Of a stretch of 64,000 bases of DNA, positions 42,272-50,039 are shown piece after piece. A program made the position numbers and the translations under genes. The stretch's first letter is position 1. Each line of letters starts with the position of its first letter. This stretch comes from Streptomyces olivaceoviridis (lineage in GTDB: Bacteria; Actinomycetota; Actinomycetes; Streptomycetales; Streptomycetaceae), in the NCBI RefSeq assembly GCF_014650115.1, contig NZ_BMUI01000029.1, forward strand, positions 22,744 through 86,743, given 5' to 3'. Under the pieces are notes generated by a model. The model worked only from the letters and a program-made list of their open reading frames with translations, was not told the origin of the DNA and made no database searches.

Positions 42272-43912
42272 ATGGACGCTGTGACCCAGGTCCCCACCCC
42301 CGTCAACGAGCCGGTGCACGGCTACGCCCCCGGCTCGCCCGAGCGCGCCCGGCTGGAGGCCAAGCTCAAGGAGCTGGCCGAGAACCCGATCGAGCTGCCG
42401 ATGACGATCGGCGGGGAGAAGCGGCTGGGCGGCGGCGAGCCGTTCGAGGTCGTGCAGCCGCACAACCACAAGGCCGTCATCGGCACCGGCCGCCACGCCA
42501 CCCAGCAGGACGCCAAGGACGCCATCGACGCGGCCCTGGCCGCCGCGCCGGCCTGGCGCTCGATGTCCTTCGACGACCGCGCCGCGATCATCCTGCGCGC
42601 CGCCGAGCTGCTGGCCGGCCCGTGGCGCGAGACGATCGCCGCCTCCACCATGCTGGGTCAGTCCAAGACCGCCCAGCAGGCCGAGATCGACACCCCCTGT
42701 GAGCTGGTCGACTTCTGGCGCTTCAACGTCCACTACGCCCGCCAGATCCTGGCCGAGCAGCCCCCGGCGAACTCCCCGGGCGTGTGGAACCGCCTGGACC
42801 ACCGCCCGCTGGAGGGCTTCGTCTACGCGATCACGCCGTTCAACTTCTCGGCCATCGCGGGCAACCTGCCCACCGCCCCCGCCCTGATGGGCAACGTGGT
42901 GGTCTGGAAGCCGTCCCCGACGCAGACCCACTCGGCCGTGCTCCTCATGCGGCTGCTGGAGGAGGCGGGCCTGCCCAAGGGCGTCATCAACCTCGTCACC
43001 GGCGACGGCATCGAGGTCTCCAAGGTCGCCCTGGAGCACCGGGACCTCGCGGGCATCCACTTCACCGGCTCGACCAAGACCTTCCAGCACCTGTGGAAGA
43101 CGGTCGGCAACAACATCGAGAAGTACCGCTCCTACCCGCGCCTGGTCGGCGAGACCGGCGGCAAGGACTTCCTCGTCGCCCACCCGAGCGCCGACCGCGC
43201 CGTGCTGAAGACCGCCCTGACCCGCGGTGCCTTCGAGTACCAGGGCCAGAAGTGCAGCGCGACCTCCCGCGCCTACATCCCGGCGTCCATCTGGAACAGC
43301 GGTTTCAAGGAGGAGTTCGCCGCAGAGGTCGACTACCTCACCATGGGTGACGTCACCGACCTGTCGAACTTCATCGGCGCCCTGATCGACGAGCGTGCCT
43401 TCGCCAAGAACAAGGCCGCGATCGACCGCGCCAAGGCCGACCCGTCCTGCACGATCGTCGCGGGCGGCAGCTACGACGACTCGGTCGGCTACTTCGTCCG
43501 CCCGACCGTCATCGAGTGCACCGACCCGGAGAACGAGGTGTTCACCACCGAGTACTTCGGCCCGATCCTCGCGGTGCACGTGTACGACGACAGCTCGGCC
43601 GAGAAGTACGACGAGATGCTGACCCAGATGGAGTCGGTGTCGGACTACGCCCTCACCGGCTCGGTCATCGCCAACGACCGCGCGGCGGCGGCGTACACGA
43701 TGGAGAAGCTCCGCTTCGCGGCGGGCAACTTCTACATCAACGACAAGTCGACCGGTGCCGTCGTCGGCCAGCAGCCCTTCGGCGGCGGGCGCGCCTCCGG
43801 CACCAACGACAAGGCCGGTGCCCCCCAGAACCTCCTGCGCTGGACGCTGACCCGCGCCATCAAGGAGACCCTGGTCGCGCCGACCGACTACACCTACCCG
43901 CACATGGGCTGA
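42272..43912 (+). CDS. pruA: L-glutamate gamma-semialdehyde (P5C) dehydrogenase
   Basis: Oxidises glutamate semialdehyde to glutamate with NAD+. The 546-residue aldehyde dehydrogenase is full length, with catalytic Cys in EYQGQKCSATSR, catalytic Glu in LVGETGGKDF, and a Rossmann cofactor region near FTGSTKTFQ. The start follows AAGGAGTTACGG. It is transcribed with proline dehydrogenase as a two-gene catabolic operon opposed to the PucR regulator. A 17-bp hairpin ends it. Confidence 0.95.
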   Translation: MDAVTQVPTPVNEPVHGYAPGSPERARLEAKLKELAENPIELPMTIGGEKRLGGGEPFEVVQPHNHKAVIGTGRHATQQDAKDAIDAALAAAPAWRSMSFDDRAAIILRAAELLAGPWRETIAASTMLGQSKTAQQAEIDTPCELVDFWRFNVHYARQILAEQPPANSPGVWNRLDHRPLEGFVYAITPFNFSAIAGNLPTAPALMGNVVVWKPSPTQTHSAVLLMRLLEEAGLPKGVINLVTGDGIEVSKVALEHRDLAGIHFTGSTKTFQHLWKTVGNNIEKYRSYPRLVGETGGKDFLVAHPSADRAVLKTALTRGAFEYQGQKCSATSRAYIPASIWNSGFKEEFAAEVDYLTMGDVTDLSNFIGALIDERAFAKNKAAIDRAKADPSCTIVAGGSYDDSVGYFVRPTVIECTDPENEVFTTEYFGPILAVHVYDDSSAEKYDEMLTQMESVSDYALTGSVIANDRAAAAYTMEKLRFAAGNFYINDKSTGAVVGQQPFGGGRASGTNDKAGAPQNLLRWTLTRAIKETLVAPTDYTYPHMG

Positions 43913-43929
43913 CCAGCCCCCTCCCGAGC

Positions 43930-43970
43930 ACGGCCCGGGAAGCCCGACACGAGCGGGCTTCCCGGGCCGT
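43930..43970. terminator. 17-bp perfect terminator of the proline operon
   Basis: ACGGCCCGGGAAGCCCG pairs perfectly with CGGGCTTCCCGGGCCGT over a 7-nt ACACGAG loop, 17 bp after the pruA stop, followed by TTCCC. Confidence 0.9.
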
Positions 43971-44026
43971 TCCCATGCGCCCGCCGGCCGTCCCCCGGAA
44001 GGCTCCCGGCGCGCGATACTGGCGTC

Positions 44027-44548
44027 ATGACCCTGCGGCTCGCCCACACCGCCGACCTGGACCCGGCCGAACTCCGCGCTGTACGCGCCCTGTTGGACGA
44101 CGCCTTCGACGGGGACCTCTCCGACGCGGACTGGGAGCACGGGCTGGGCGGGACGCACGTGCTCGTCCATGACGGGGCCGGGCTCGCCGCGCACGGGGCC
44201 GTCGTGATGCGGCGGGTGCGGCACCGGGGGCGCTGGCTGCGCACCGGGTACGTCGAGGCCGTCGCCGTGCGGGCCGACGTACGGCGCACCGGGCTCGGCG
44301 GGCGGGTGATGGCCGAGGTGGAGCGGGTGGTCGACCGGGCCTACGACCTCGGCGCGCTCTCCGCGAGCGAGGCGGGGGCCGCGCTGTACACCGCCCGGGG
44401 CTGGCAGCGGTGGGCCGGGCAGGTGCACGCCCTCTCGCCGGACGGGATCGTCCGGCTGCCCGAGGAGGAAGGCGGCGTGTACGTGCGGGGCGCGCTCGAC
44501 GCGGACGGGGAGCTGGTCTTCGACTGGCGGGACGGCGACGTCCTCTGA
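44027..44548 (+). CDS. AAC(2')-I family aminoglycoside 2'-N-acetyltransferase homologue
   Basis: A 173-residue GNAT protein that lines up along its length with the mycobacterial AAC(2')-I enzymes as I remember them. Shared blocks include DWEHGLGGTHVL, LRTGYVEAVAVRAD, AYDLGALSASE, LYTARGWQRW, EEEGGVYV and a terminal DWRDGDVL. That family acetylates the 2'-amino group of aminoglycosides such as gentamicin, but several chromosomal members have other or additional housekeeping roles, including cell-wall modification. GATACT 6 nt before the ATG and the lack of a ribosome site suggest a leaderless message. Resistance activity is not proven by sequence. Confidence 0.82.
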   Translation: MTLRLAHTADLDPAELRAVRALLDDAFDGDLSDADWEHGLGGTHVLVHDGAGLAAHGAVVMRRVRHRGRWLRTGYVEAVAVRADVRRTGLGGRVMAEVERVVDRAYDLGALSASEAGAALYTARGWQRWAGQVHALSPDGIVRLPEEEGGVYVRGALDADGELVFDWRDGDVL

Positions 44549-44853
44549 CGCCGGCGGTCAGGCCGCGCGGGCCAGGATCCCCAAAGGCTCCCCCGAACGC
44601 ACGGAAGCCCAGCTCAGAGCGGTGTGATCCAGTCCGCCGTCTCAGATAGTAGGAAGTCCGAGTAATTGGGCAGACAGAAGCGGGTCACTCCCTTAGTTTT
44701 GTAGGAGCCGAACGTCTCGCTCGATCCAGCGAATGGCGGTCGTGAGCCGGGCCCCGTGCAGGCAACCCCTGCGGCCGGTGCTCCCCGCCCCTTCCGGCGT
44801 CTCGTCACCCCCTTCCTTGCCGTGCTCCCCGTATGTCGAAGGAGTCGATCGCC
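44549..44853. other. gene-free gap with an AT-richer island
   Basis: This 305-bp gap holds no convincing gene other than the microgene beginning at 44854. Between about 44630 and 44720 the composition is clearly more AT-rich than the surroundings, with TAGTAGGAAGTCC, AGTAATTGGGC and CCCTTAGTTTTGTAGGAG. On the minus strand this patch would end a frame in ETADWITPL, but the rest of that frame lacks coding character. It may be a promoter/5' UTR of the microgene, a small RNA or a remnant of transferred DNA. Confidence 0.5.
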
Positions 44854-44985
44854 ATGGCCGAGACGACCGTCCGCCGCCGAGTCCGCCACGTGTCCCGCAC
44901 GAGCGAGTCCGACCGCAAGAACGCCGCCGCCGCCCTCCAGCGCGCCCTGGACCGCCGGGACAACGGCGGCGAGACCGGCCACTGA
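44854..44985 (+). CDS. 43-residue microprotein
   Basis: Begins MAETTVRRRVRHVSRTSES, contains a predicted helix AAAALQRALDRRD and ends NNGG-type hydrophilic text (DNGGETGH). AAGGAG lies 9 nt before its ATG, an excellent ribosome site, and codon use is strongly G/C-ended. It is basic and soluble with no membrane segment. I recall near-identical short proteins from other Streptomyces, but no function. The in-frame ATG at 44833 is less likely because it lies before the ribosome site. Confidence 0.72.
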   Translation: MAETTVRRRVRHVSRTSESDRKNAAAALQRALDRRDNGGETGH

Positions 44986-45004
44986 GCCGGGCCACCGGCC
45001 GGGA

Positions 45005-45027
45005 GCCGCACCCCGTCGGGGTGCGGC
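45005..45027. terminator. 10-bp bidirectional hairpin terminator
   Basis: GCCGCACCCC pairs with GGGGTGCGGC over a 3-nt GTC loop between the microgene stop (44985) and the convergent phosphatase stop (45035), so it can serve both. Confidence 0.75.
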
Positions 45028-45034
45028 GCGGCCC

Positions 45035-46582
45035 TCATCCGCCGCGCCGCACCTCGAAGTGGTCGATCCGCCGCCCGTCCTGGGCCAGCGCCGACACCGC
45101 GAGCCGTGGCGCCGCGCCGGCCCGCACCTCCACCGAGAGCAGCGAGAAGCCGGTGTAGCGCACCCGCGACCACTCCACCGTCTCCGGCACCCGGTCCCTG
45201 CCCTTCGTCCACGCGAAGGTCTCCACCGCCCGGTGCCGGGTGAGGTGTCCCTCGTAGCTGTCCGCCACGCCCGACGGGAAGCCGTACAGGTCCCGGCCGC
45301 CACCGCCCGCCGTGACGTACACGGTGCCGTCCCGGCCGGGGTCGGTGGACCCGCCGACGGGCACCGCCCGGCCGGCCTCGCCGTCCTTGATCGCGTCCGT
45401 GCGCTCGTACACGTGGTTGTGGCCGTTGATCACCAGGTCCACCCGGTGCTTCCCGAACAGCGGCAGCCATTCCCGCCGGACGCCCCCGTCCGAGGCGTGC
45501 CGCGAGGTGGAGTAGGCGCAGTGGTGGAAGAAGACGACCACGAAGTCGATCCCGTCGGCCGCGCGCAGCCGCCCCAGCGTCCGGTCCAGCCACGCCGTCT
45601 GCCGGCCGCCGCTGTGCCCGAGGTTGGCGGGGATCTCGTACGACACGTCGTTGGCGTCCAGCGCGACGAAGCCGGCGTTGCCGTAGGTGAACGCGTAGGC
45701 GCCCGGTGTGCCGTGCGGGTCGAAGCCGGTCTCCGGCAGACAGAAGCGGGCCAGCTGGCCGCCGTAGCCGTCCGGCGAGTACCAGGCCTCCATGTCGTGG
45801 TTGCCGGTGGTCACCATCCACGGCACGGACCGCGCGACCCGCTCGTTCTGCTTCAGGAACAGGTCCCAGGAGGCGGGGTCGTAGCCGTCCGTCGTCCGGC
45901 CCGTTCCGCTGACGTCCGCGTAGCAGATGTCACCGGCGTGCAGGTGGAAGGCGGGCTTCTGGCGCAGCATCAGATCGTCGTTGGTGTGCGCCGCCCGGCC
46001 CACGCCCTGGTCGCCGAAGGCCGTGAACACGAAGCGTTCCGCACGCGCGGGCGCCGTGCGGAAGGAGGCGATGGCCGCGCGGTGGGCGGGGGCCGCGGGT
46101 TCCCAGCCGTCGTGGCCCACGCCGTAGTAGTACGTCGTGCCGGGCGCGAGGCCGTCCACGGACGCGTGCACGTAGTACTGCTCCAGCGCGGGCCGCACGC
46201 CCTCCACCCCGGGCGTGCGCAGCGGGCGGATCTCGGCCGGGACCCGGTGCCCGAGGGCGTCGGGGCGCGTGCCGATCCGCACGTACGGCCGCTTCACCGC
46301 CAGCGGCACCTGCCAGGAGATCCGCATCCGCGTCCGGGGGTCGGCGCCGAAGGCGAGGTGCCGGCCGAACGGGGCCACCGCCGAGCCGGGTGCCCGCGAG
46401 GTGGCCGGGCCCGGCCGCCCCGCGAACGCGGTGCCGCACCCGGTCAGCAGGCCGCTCGCCACCGCACCCGCCGTCACCAGCGTGCGGCGGCGCACCAGGC
46501 GGCTGCGCAGGTACTCGTACTGCTCGGCCATGCTCAGCCGCTCGGCGAGCGGGCGGGGGATGCCGACGTCGGGAGTGTCCAT
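45035..46582 (-). CDS. secreted metallophosphoesterase (purple acid phosphatase-like)
   Basis: A 515-residue exported phosphatase. The N-terminus has RRRTLVTAGAVASGLLTGC, combining a twin-arginine-like motif with a lipobox-like LTGC. Next comes an Fn3-like domain (RISWQVPLAVKRPYVRIG, GLAPGTTYYYGVG) typical of purple acid phosphatases. The metallophosphoesterase core holds the metal ligands in TAFGDQG, HAGDICYAD, TGNHD, FFHHCAYS and NGHNHVYER. It should release phosphate from organic phosphates outside the cell. A longer start at 46612 is possible. It is divergent from leuB. Confidence 0.87.
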   Translation of the reverse strand: MDTPDVGIPRPLAERLSMAEQYEYLRSRLVRRRTLVTAGAVASGLLTGCGTAFAGRPGPATSRAPGSAVAPFGRHLAFGADPRTRMRISWQVPLAVKRPYVRIGTRPDALGHRVPAEIRPLRTPGVEGVRPALEQYYVHASVDGLAPGTTYYYGVGHDGWEPAAPAHRAAIASFRTAPARAERFVFTAFGDQGVGRAAHTNDDLMLRQKPAFHLHAGDICYADVSGTGRTTDGYDPASWDLFLKQNERVARSVPWMVTTGNHDMEAWYSPDGYGGQLARFCLPETGFDPHGTPGAYAFTYGNAGFVALDANDVSYEIPANLGHSGGRQTAWLDRTLGRLRAADGIDFVVVFFHHCAYSTSRHASDGGVRREWLPLFGKHRVDLVINGHNHVYERTDAIKDGEAGRAVPVGGSTDPGRDGTVYVTAGGGGRDLYGFPSGVADSYEGHLTRHRAVETFAWTKGRDRVPETVEWSRVRYTGFSLLSVEVRAGAAPRLAVSALAQDGRRIDHFEVRRGG

Positions 46583-46646
46583 GTCCCGGACCGTTCCCCC
46601 GGTGTCCGACATCCTTGCCGCACACGGGTGAACGTCGACCGACGGG

Positions 46647-46685
46647 CGGACACCGGCAACCCGTCCGGGTGTCCGTATGGCGGAC
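46647..46685. promoter_or_regulatory. overlapping hairpins upstream of leuB
   Basis: CGGACACCGG (46647-46656) pairs with CCGGGTGTCCG (46665-46675, one bulge). GTCCG (46671-46675), part of that right arm, can instead pair with CGGAC (46681-46685). The two structures exclude one another. They lie 40-80 bp before the leuB start and could be an operator or an RNA switch-like element; no leader peptide is seen. Confidence 0.4.
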
Positions 46686-46725
46686 GGTACGTGTCATCAC
46701 CTGGGACGCGGAGTAAGGTGCCCGC

Positions 46726-47769
46726 ATGTCTCGCAGCATCAATCTCGCAGTGATCCCCGGTGACGGCATCGGCCAGGAGGTCGTGGCCGAGGGTCTCAAG
46801 GTCCTCTCCGCCGTCCTGCCGCAGGATGTGAAGCTGGAGACCAAGGAGTACGACTTCGGCGCCAAGCGCTACCACGCCACCGGTGAGACCCTCACCGACG
46901 CCGACCTCGACTCCCTCAAGCAGCACGACGCCATCCTGCTGGGCGCCATCGGCGACCCGTCGGTGCCGTCCGGCGTCCTGGAGCGCGGCTTCCTGCTCAA
47001 GCTCCGCTTCGCCTTCGACCACCACGTCAACCTGCGCCCGTCGAAGCTGCTCCCGGGTGTCGCCACCCCGCTCGCCGGCCAGCCGGAGATCGACTTCGTC
47101 GTCGTCCGCGAGGGCACCGAGGGGCCGTACACCGGCAACGGCGGCACCATCCGCAAGGGCACCGCGCACGAGGTCGCCACCGAGGTGTCCGTCAACACCG
47201 CCTTCGGTGTCGAGCGCGTCGTCCGCGACGCCTTCGCGCGCGCCCAGGCCCGCCCGCGCAAGAAGCTCACGCTGGTCCACAAGAACAACGTGCTGACCTT
47301 CGCCGGGCACCTGTGGACGAACATCTTCACCAAGGTGGCCGAGGAGTTCCCCGAGGTCACCACGGACTACATCCACGTCGACGCCGCGACCATCTACCTG
47401 GTCACCGACCCGGGCCGGTTCGACGTCATCGTCACCGACAACCTCTTCGGCGACATCATCACCGACCTCGCCGCGGCCGTCTCCGGCGGCATCGGCGTGG
47501 CCGCCTCCGGCAACATCAACCCCACCCGCGAGTTCCCGTCCATGTTCGAGCCGGTCCACGGCTCGGCCCCGGACATCGCCGGCCAGGGCAAGGCCGACCC
47601 CACCGCCACCGTCCTGTCCGTCGCCCTGCTGCTGCGCCACCTCGGCTACGACGCCGAGGCCGACCGGATCGACGCGGCGGTCGCCGCCGACCTCACCGAG
47701 CGCGCCGGACAACCGGCCCGCTCCACCTCCGCGATCGGTGACGCGCTCGCCGTACGCGTAGCCGGCTGA
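46726..47769 (+). CDS. leuB: 3-isopropylmalate dehydrogenase
   Basis: Oxidises and decarboxylates 3-isopropylmalate in leucine synthesis; in the citramalate route it acts on the equivalent methylmalate for isoleucine. The 347-residue protein is the actinobacterial form, with PGDGIGQEV at the start, the NVLTFAGHLW and DAATIYLVTDPGRFDVIV metal/substrate blocks, NLFGDIITDLAA and the NAD-binding HGSAPDIAGQGKADP. TAAGGT lies 6 nt before the ATG, pointing to a leaderless transcript. It stands alone and ends in an 11-bp hairpin. Confidence 0.95.
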   Translation: MSRSINLAVIPGDGIGQEVVAEGLKVLSAVLPQDVKLETKEYDFGAKRYHATGETLTDADLDSLKQHDAILLGAIGDPSVPSGVLERGFLLKLRFAFDHHVNLRPSKLLPGVATPLAGQPEIDFVVVREGTEGPYTGNGGTIRKGTAHEVATEVSVNTAFGVERVVRDAFARAQARPRKKLTLVHKNNVLTFAGHLWTNIFTKVAEEFPEVTTDYIHVDAATIYLVTDPGRFDVIVTDNLFGDIITDLAAAVSGGIGVAASGNINPTREFPSMFEPVHGSAPDIAGQGKADPTATVLSVALLLRHLGYDAEADRIDAAVAADLTERAGQPARSTSAIGDALAVRVAG

Positions 47770-47786
47770 CCCGCCGCGCTACACCG

Positions 47787-47820
47787 AGCCGCCGGGTCGC
47801 GACCGCACCCGGCGGCTTTT
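47787..47820 (+). terminator. 11-bp hairpin terminator of leuB
   Basis: AGCCGCCGGGT pairs with ACCCGGCGGCT over a 9-nt loop and is followed by TTTT, beginning 17 bp after the leuB stop. Confidence 0.85.
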
Positions 47821-47919
47821 GCCGTGCCTCGCCGGGTGCCACCATCAACCCCTGGACCGCTTCACCCCGATTCCGTCCCCTACCGCCGTCCGCGCGATAA
47901 TCGAACGCGGAGCCGCGGT

Positions 47920-47997
47920 ATGACGGAAAGCTCGGACGTCCTAGCACCGACGACCGGGAGCACAGGCGTGAGCGCGGCCCGTCACTACAACCGGTGA
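47920..47997 (+). CDS. possible 25-residue upstream ORF before ilvE
   Basis: An open frame starting MTESSDVLAP and ending AARHYNR stops 13 nt before the ilvE ATG, overlapping the region where the ilvE ribosome site (GGTGAAGGAC) lies. Its own ribosome site is weak and it has no run of branched-chain codons. It could couple translation to ilvE or be chance. Confidence 0.3.
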   Translation: MTESSDVLAPTTGSTGVSAARHYNR

Positions 47998-48010
47998 AGG
48001 ACAATCACTC

Positions 48011-49099
48011 ATGACGACGCCCACGATCGAGCTCAAGCCCTCCGCCAGCCCGCTCGCCGCCGCGGAACGGGAGGCGATCCTGGCCAACCCCGGCTTCGGC
48101 CGCCACTTCACCGACCACATGGTGACGATCAAGTGGACCGAGGGCCGCGGCTGGCACGACGGTCAGCTCGTTCCGTACGGGCCGATCTCCCTGGACCCGT
48201 CCACGCACGTCCTGCACTACGGCCAGGAGATCTTCGAGGGCCTGAAGGCCTACCGCCAGCCCGACGGCTCGGTCGCGCTGTTCCGTCCCGAGGCCAACGC
48301 CCGCCGCTTCCGCAACTCCGCCCACCGCATGGCCATGGCCGAGCTGCCCGAGGAACTGTTCATCGCCGCGCTGGACGCGCTGCTCACCCAGGACGCCGAC
48401 TGGGTCCCGCCGCACGGCGGCGAGGCATCCCTCTACCTGCGGCCGTTCATGTTCGCCACGGAGGCCGCGCTCGGCGTGCACCCGGCGAACGAGTACCTGT
48501 TCATGCTGATCGCCTCCCCGTCCGGCGCGTACTTCGCCGGCGGTGTGAAGCCGGTCACCATCTGGGTCTCCGAGGACCACGTCCGCGCCGTCCCGGGCGG
48601 TACCGGCGACGCCAAGACCGGCGGCAACTACGCCGCGTCCCTGCTGCCGCAGGCCGAGGCCGCCGCGCACGGCTGCGACCAGGTCGTCTACCTCGACGCG
48701 GTCACCCGCACCAAGGTCGAGGAGAGCGGCAGCATGAACGTCGCGTTCGTCTACGGCGACCGGATCGTCACCCCGTCGCTCACCGGCTCCATCCTGGAGG
48801 GCATCACCCGTGACTCCCTCCTCCAGGTCGCCCGCGACCTCGGCTACACCGCCGAGGAGGGGGTGGTCACCCTCCAGCAGTGGCGCGAGGACGCCGCGTC
48901 CGGTGCGCTGACCGAGGTGTTCGCGTGCGGTACCGCCGCCGTGGTCACGCCGATCGGTCACGTCAAGACCAAGACCGACCAGTGGTCCCACGGCGACGGC
49001 ACGCCCGGACCGGTCACCGGGCGTCTGCGCGAGGCGCTGCTGGGCATCCAGCGGGGCCTGACCGAGGACAAGCACGGCTGGATGCACCGGGTCGGCTGA
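48011..49099 (+). CDS. ilvE: branched-chain amino acid aminotransferase
   Basis: PLP enzyme performing the last step of Ile, Leu and Val synthesis and the first of their breakdown. The 362-residue class IV aminotransferase has YGQEIFEGLKAYR, the PLP lysine in GDAKTGGNYAAS (K202), and EESGSMNVAF. The start follows GGTGAAGGAC. It is separated from leuB by a terminator and 190 bp of promoter region, so it has its own transcription. A branched hairpin ends it. Confidence 0.95.
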   Translation: MTTPTIELKPSASPLAAAEREAILANPGFGRHFTDHMVTIKWTEGRGWHDGQLVPYGPISLDPSTHVLHYGQEIFEGLKAYRQPDGSVALFRPEANARRFRNSAHRMAMAELPEELFIAALDALLTQDADWVPPHGGEASLYLRPFMFATEAALGVHPANEYLFMLIASPSGAYFAGGVKPVTIWVSEDHVRAVPGGTGDAKTGGNYAASLLPQAEAAAHGCDQVVYLDAVTRTKVEESGSMNVAFVYGDRIVTPSLTGSILEGITRDSLLQVARDLGYTAEEGVVTLQQWREDAASGALTEVFACGTAAVVTPIGHVKTKTDQWSHGDGTPGPVTGRLREALLGIQRGLTEDKHGWMHRVG

Positions 49100-49116
49100 G
49101 GCCCGGCCAACCGCCC

Positions 49117-49180
49117 CGAGGGGGCGTCGGGGTCCGTGAAACCAGTGGGGGCTGGTCGCGCGGGCCCCGGCGCCCCCTCG
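49117..49180. terminator. branched hairpin terminator after ilvE
   Basis: A 16-bp stem with one G-U pair, CGAGGGGGCGTCGGGG (49117-49132) with CCCCGGCGCCCCCTCG (49165-49180), encloses an inner ACCAG/CTGGT hairpin. CTTGTTTGTC follows. Confidence 0.75.
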
Positions 49181-49270
49181 CTTGTTTGTCATCTGGTTGA
49201 CTTGGAGCGACGTTCAATGTGACAAAACTCGGGCCAGATCTGTCAGTCCTTCCCTCCAGCGCACACTGCC

Positions 49271-49289
49271 TTTAGAGTGCTGCTCTAAA
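49271..49289. promoter_or_regulatory. operator-like palindrome TTTAGAG-N5-CTCTAAA
   Basis: A perfect 7-5-7 inverted repeat, AT-rich in a GC-rich context, 28 bp before the GTG of the urease-like gene and immediately upstream of its ribosome site. It has the size and symmetry of a TetR-family operator. The TetR encoded as the fourth gene of this operon is the obvious candidate to bind it. Confidence 0.7.
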
Positions 49290-49316
49290 CCTGGGGAAGG
49301 AAGGAGGTGCCCGATC

Positions 49317-50039
49317 GTGCGACTCACCCCCACGGAACGTGACCGGCTGCTGCTCTTCGGGGCCGCCGAGCTGGCCCGTGCCCGCCGGGCGCGCGGCCTG
49401 AAGCTGAACGTGCCCGAGGCCACCGCGCTGATCGCGGACACCGTCTGCGAGGCCGCCCGTGACGGCAAGCGGCTCGCCGAGGCCGTCGAGGCGGCCCGGT
49501 CGGTGCTCGGTCCCGAGGACGTCCTGCCCGGTGTCGCCGACGTCGTCGCCGAGGTGATGGTCGAGGCCGTCTTCGACGACGGCTCCCGGCTCGCGGTCGT
49601 CTCCGACCCCATCGGCTGGGGGTCCCCCCGCGAAGCAGGGGGAGGTCTGGGCGCGGACGCCCCGGGCGCGCTGCTCCCCGGCCCCGAGCACGCCGACCCC
49701 GGGCCCGTCGTCCGGCTCCGCGTCACCAACACCGCGAGCGTGCCGGTCTCCGTCACCTCCCACTTCCACTTCTTCGAGGCCAACCCCCGCCTCGACTTCG
49801 ACCGCGAGCGGGCCTACGGCATGCGGCTCGCCGTACCCGCCGGATCCTCGGTCCGCTTCGGGCCGGGGGAGAGCGAGGAGGTCGGGCTCGTGCCGGTCGG
49901 CGGCGAGCGGATCGCGATCGGCTTCGCCGGACTGGTCGACGGGCCGCTGGACGCGCCGGGCGCGAAGGAGGAAGCCCTCCGCAGGGCCGCCGCCTGCGGA
50001 TACCTGGGAGCGACACCGGAAGGAGGCGAGGAGCGATGA
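49317..50039 (+). CDS. fused urease gamma-beta subunit homologue
   Basis: A 240-residue protein joining the small urease subunits. Residues 1-100 match UreA (RLTPTERDRLLLFGAAELA, RGLKLNVPEATALI, EVMVEAVFDDGSRL). After a Gly/Pro-rich linker (about 103-130), residues 130-225 match UreB (RVTNTASVPVSVTSHFHFFEANPRLDFDRERAYG). The two are separate genes in many bacteria. GAAGGAAGGAGGTG provides a very strong ribosome site for the GTG at 49317. The stop overlaps the next start (ATGA). It should form the scaffold of the UreC-like catalytic subunit. It is more divergent from canonical urease than expected for a housekeeping copy. Confidence 0.88.
   Translation: MRLTPTERDRLLLFGAAELARARRARGLKLNVPEATALIADTVCEAARDGKRLAEAVEAARSVLGPEDVLPGVADVVAEVMVEAVFDDGSRLAVVSDPIGWGSPREAGGGLGADAPGALLPGPEHADPGPVVRLRVTNTASVPVSVTSHFHFFEANPRLDFDRERAYGMRLAVPAGSSVRFGPGESEEVGLVPVGGERIAIGFAGLVDGPLDAPGAKEEALRRAAACGYLGATPEGGEER

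Noticed and set aside
44600..44760. tRNA gene or insertion-sequence end in the AT-rich island
   Set aside because: No cloverleaf, no CCA-compatible acceptor pairing, no terminal inverted repeat or target duplication was found.
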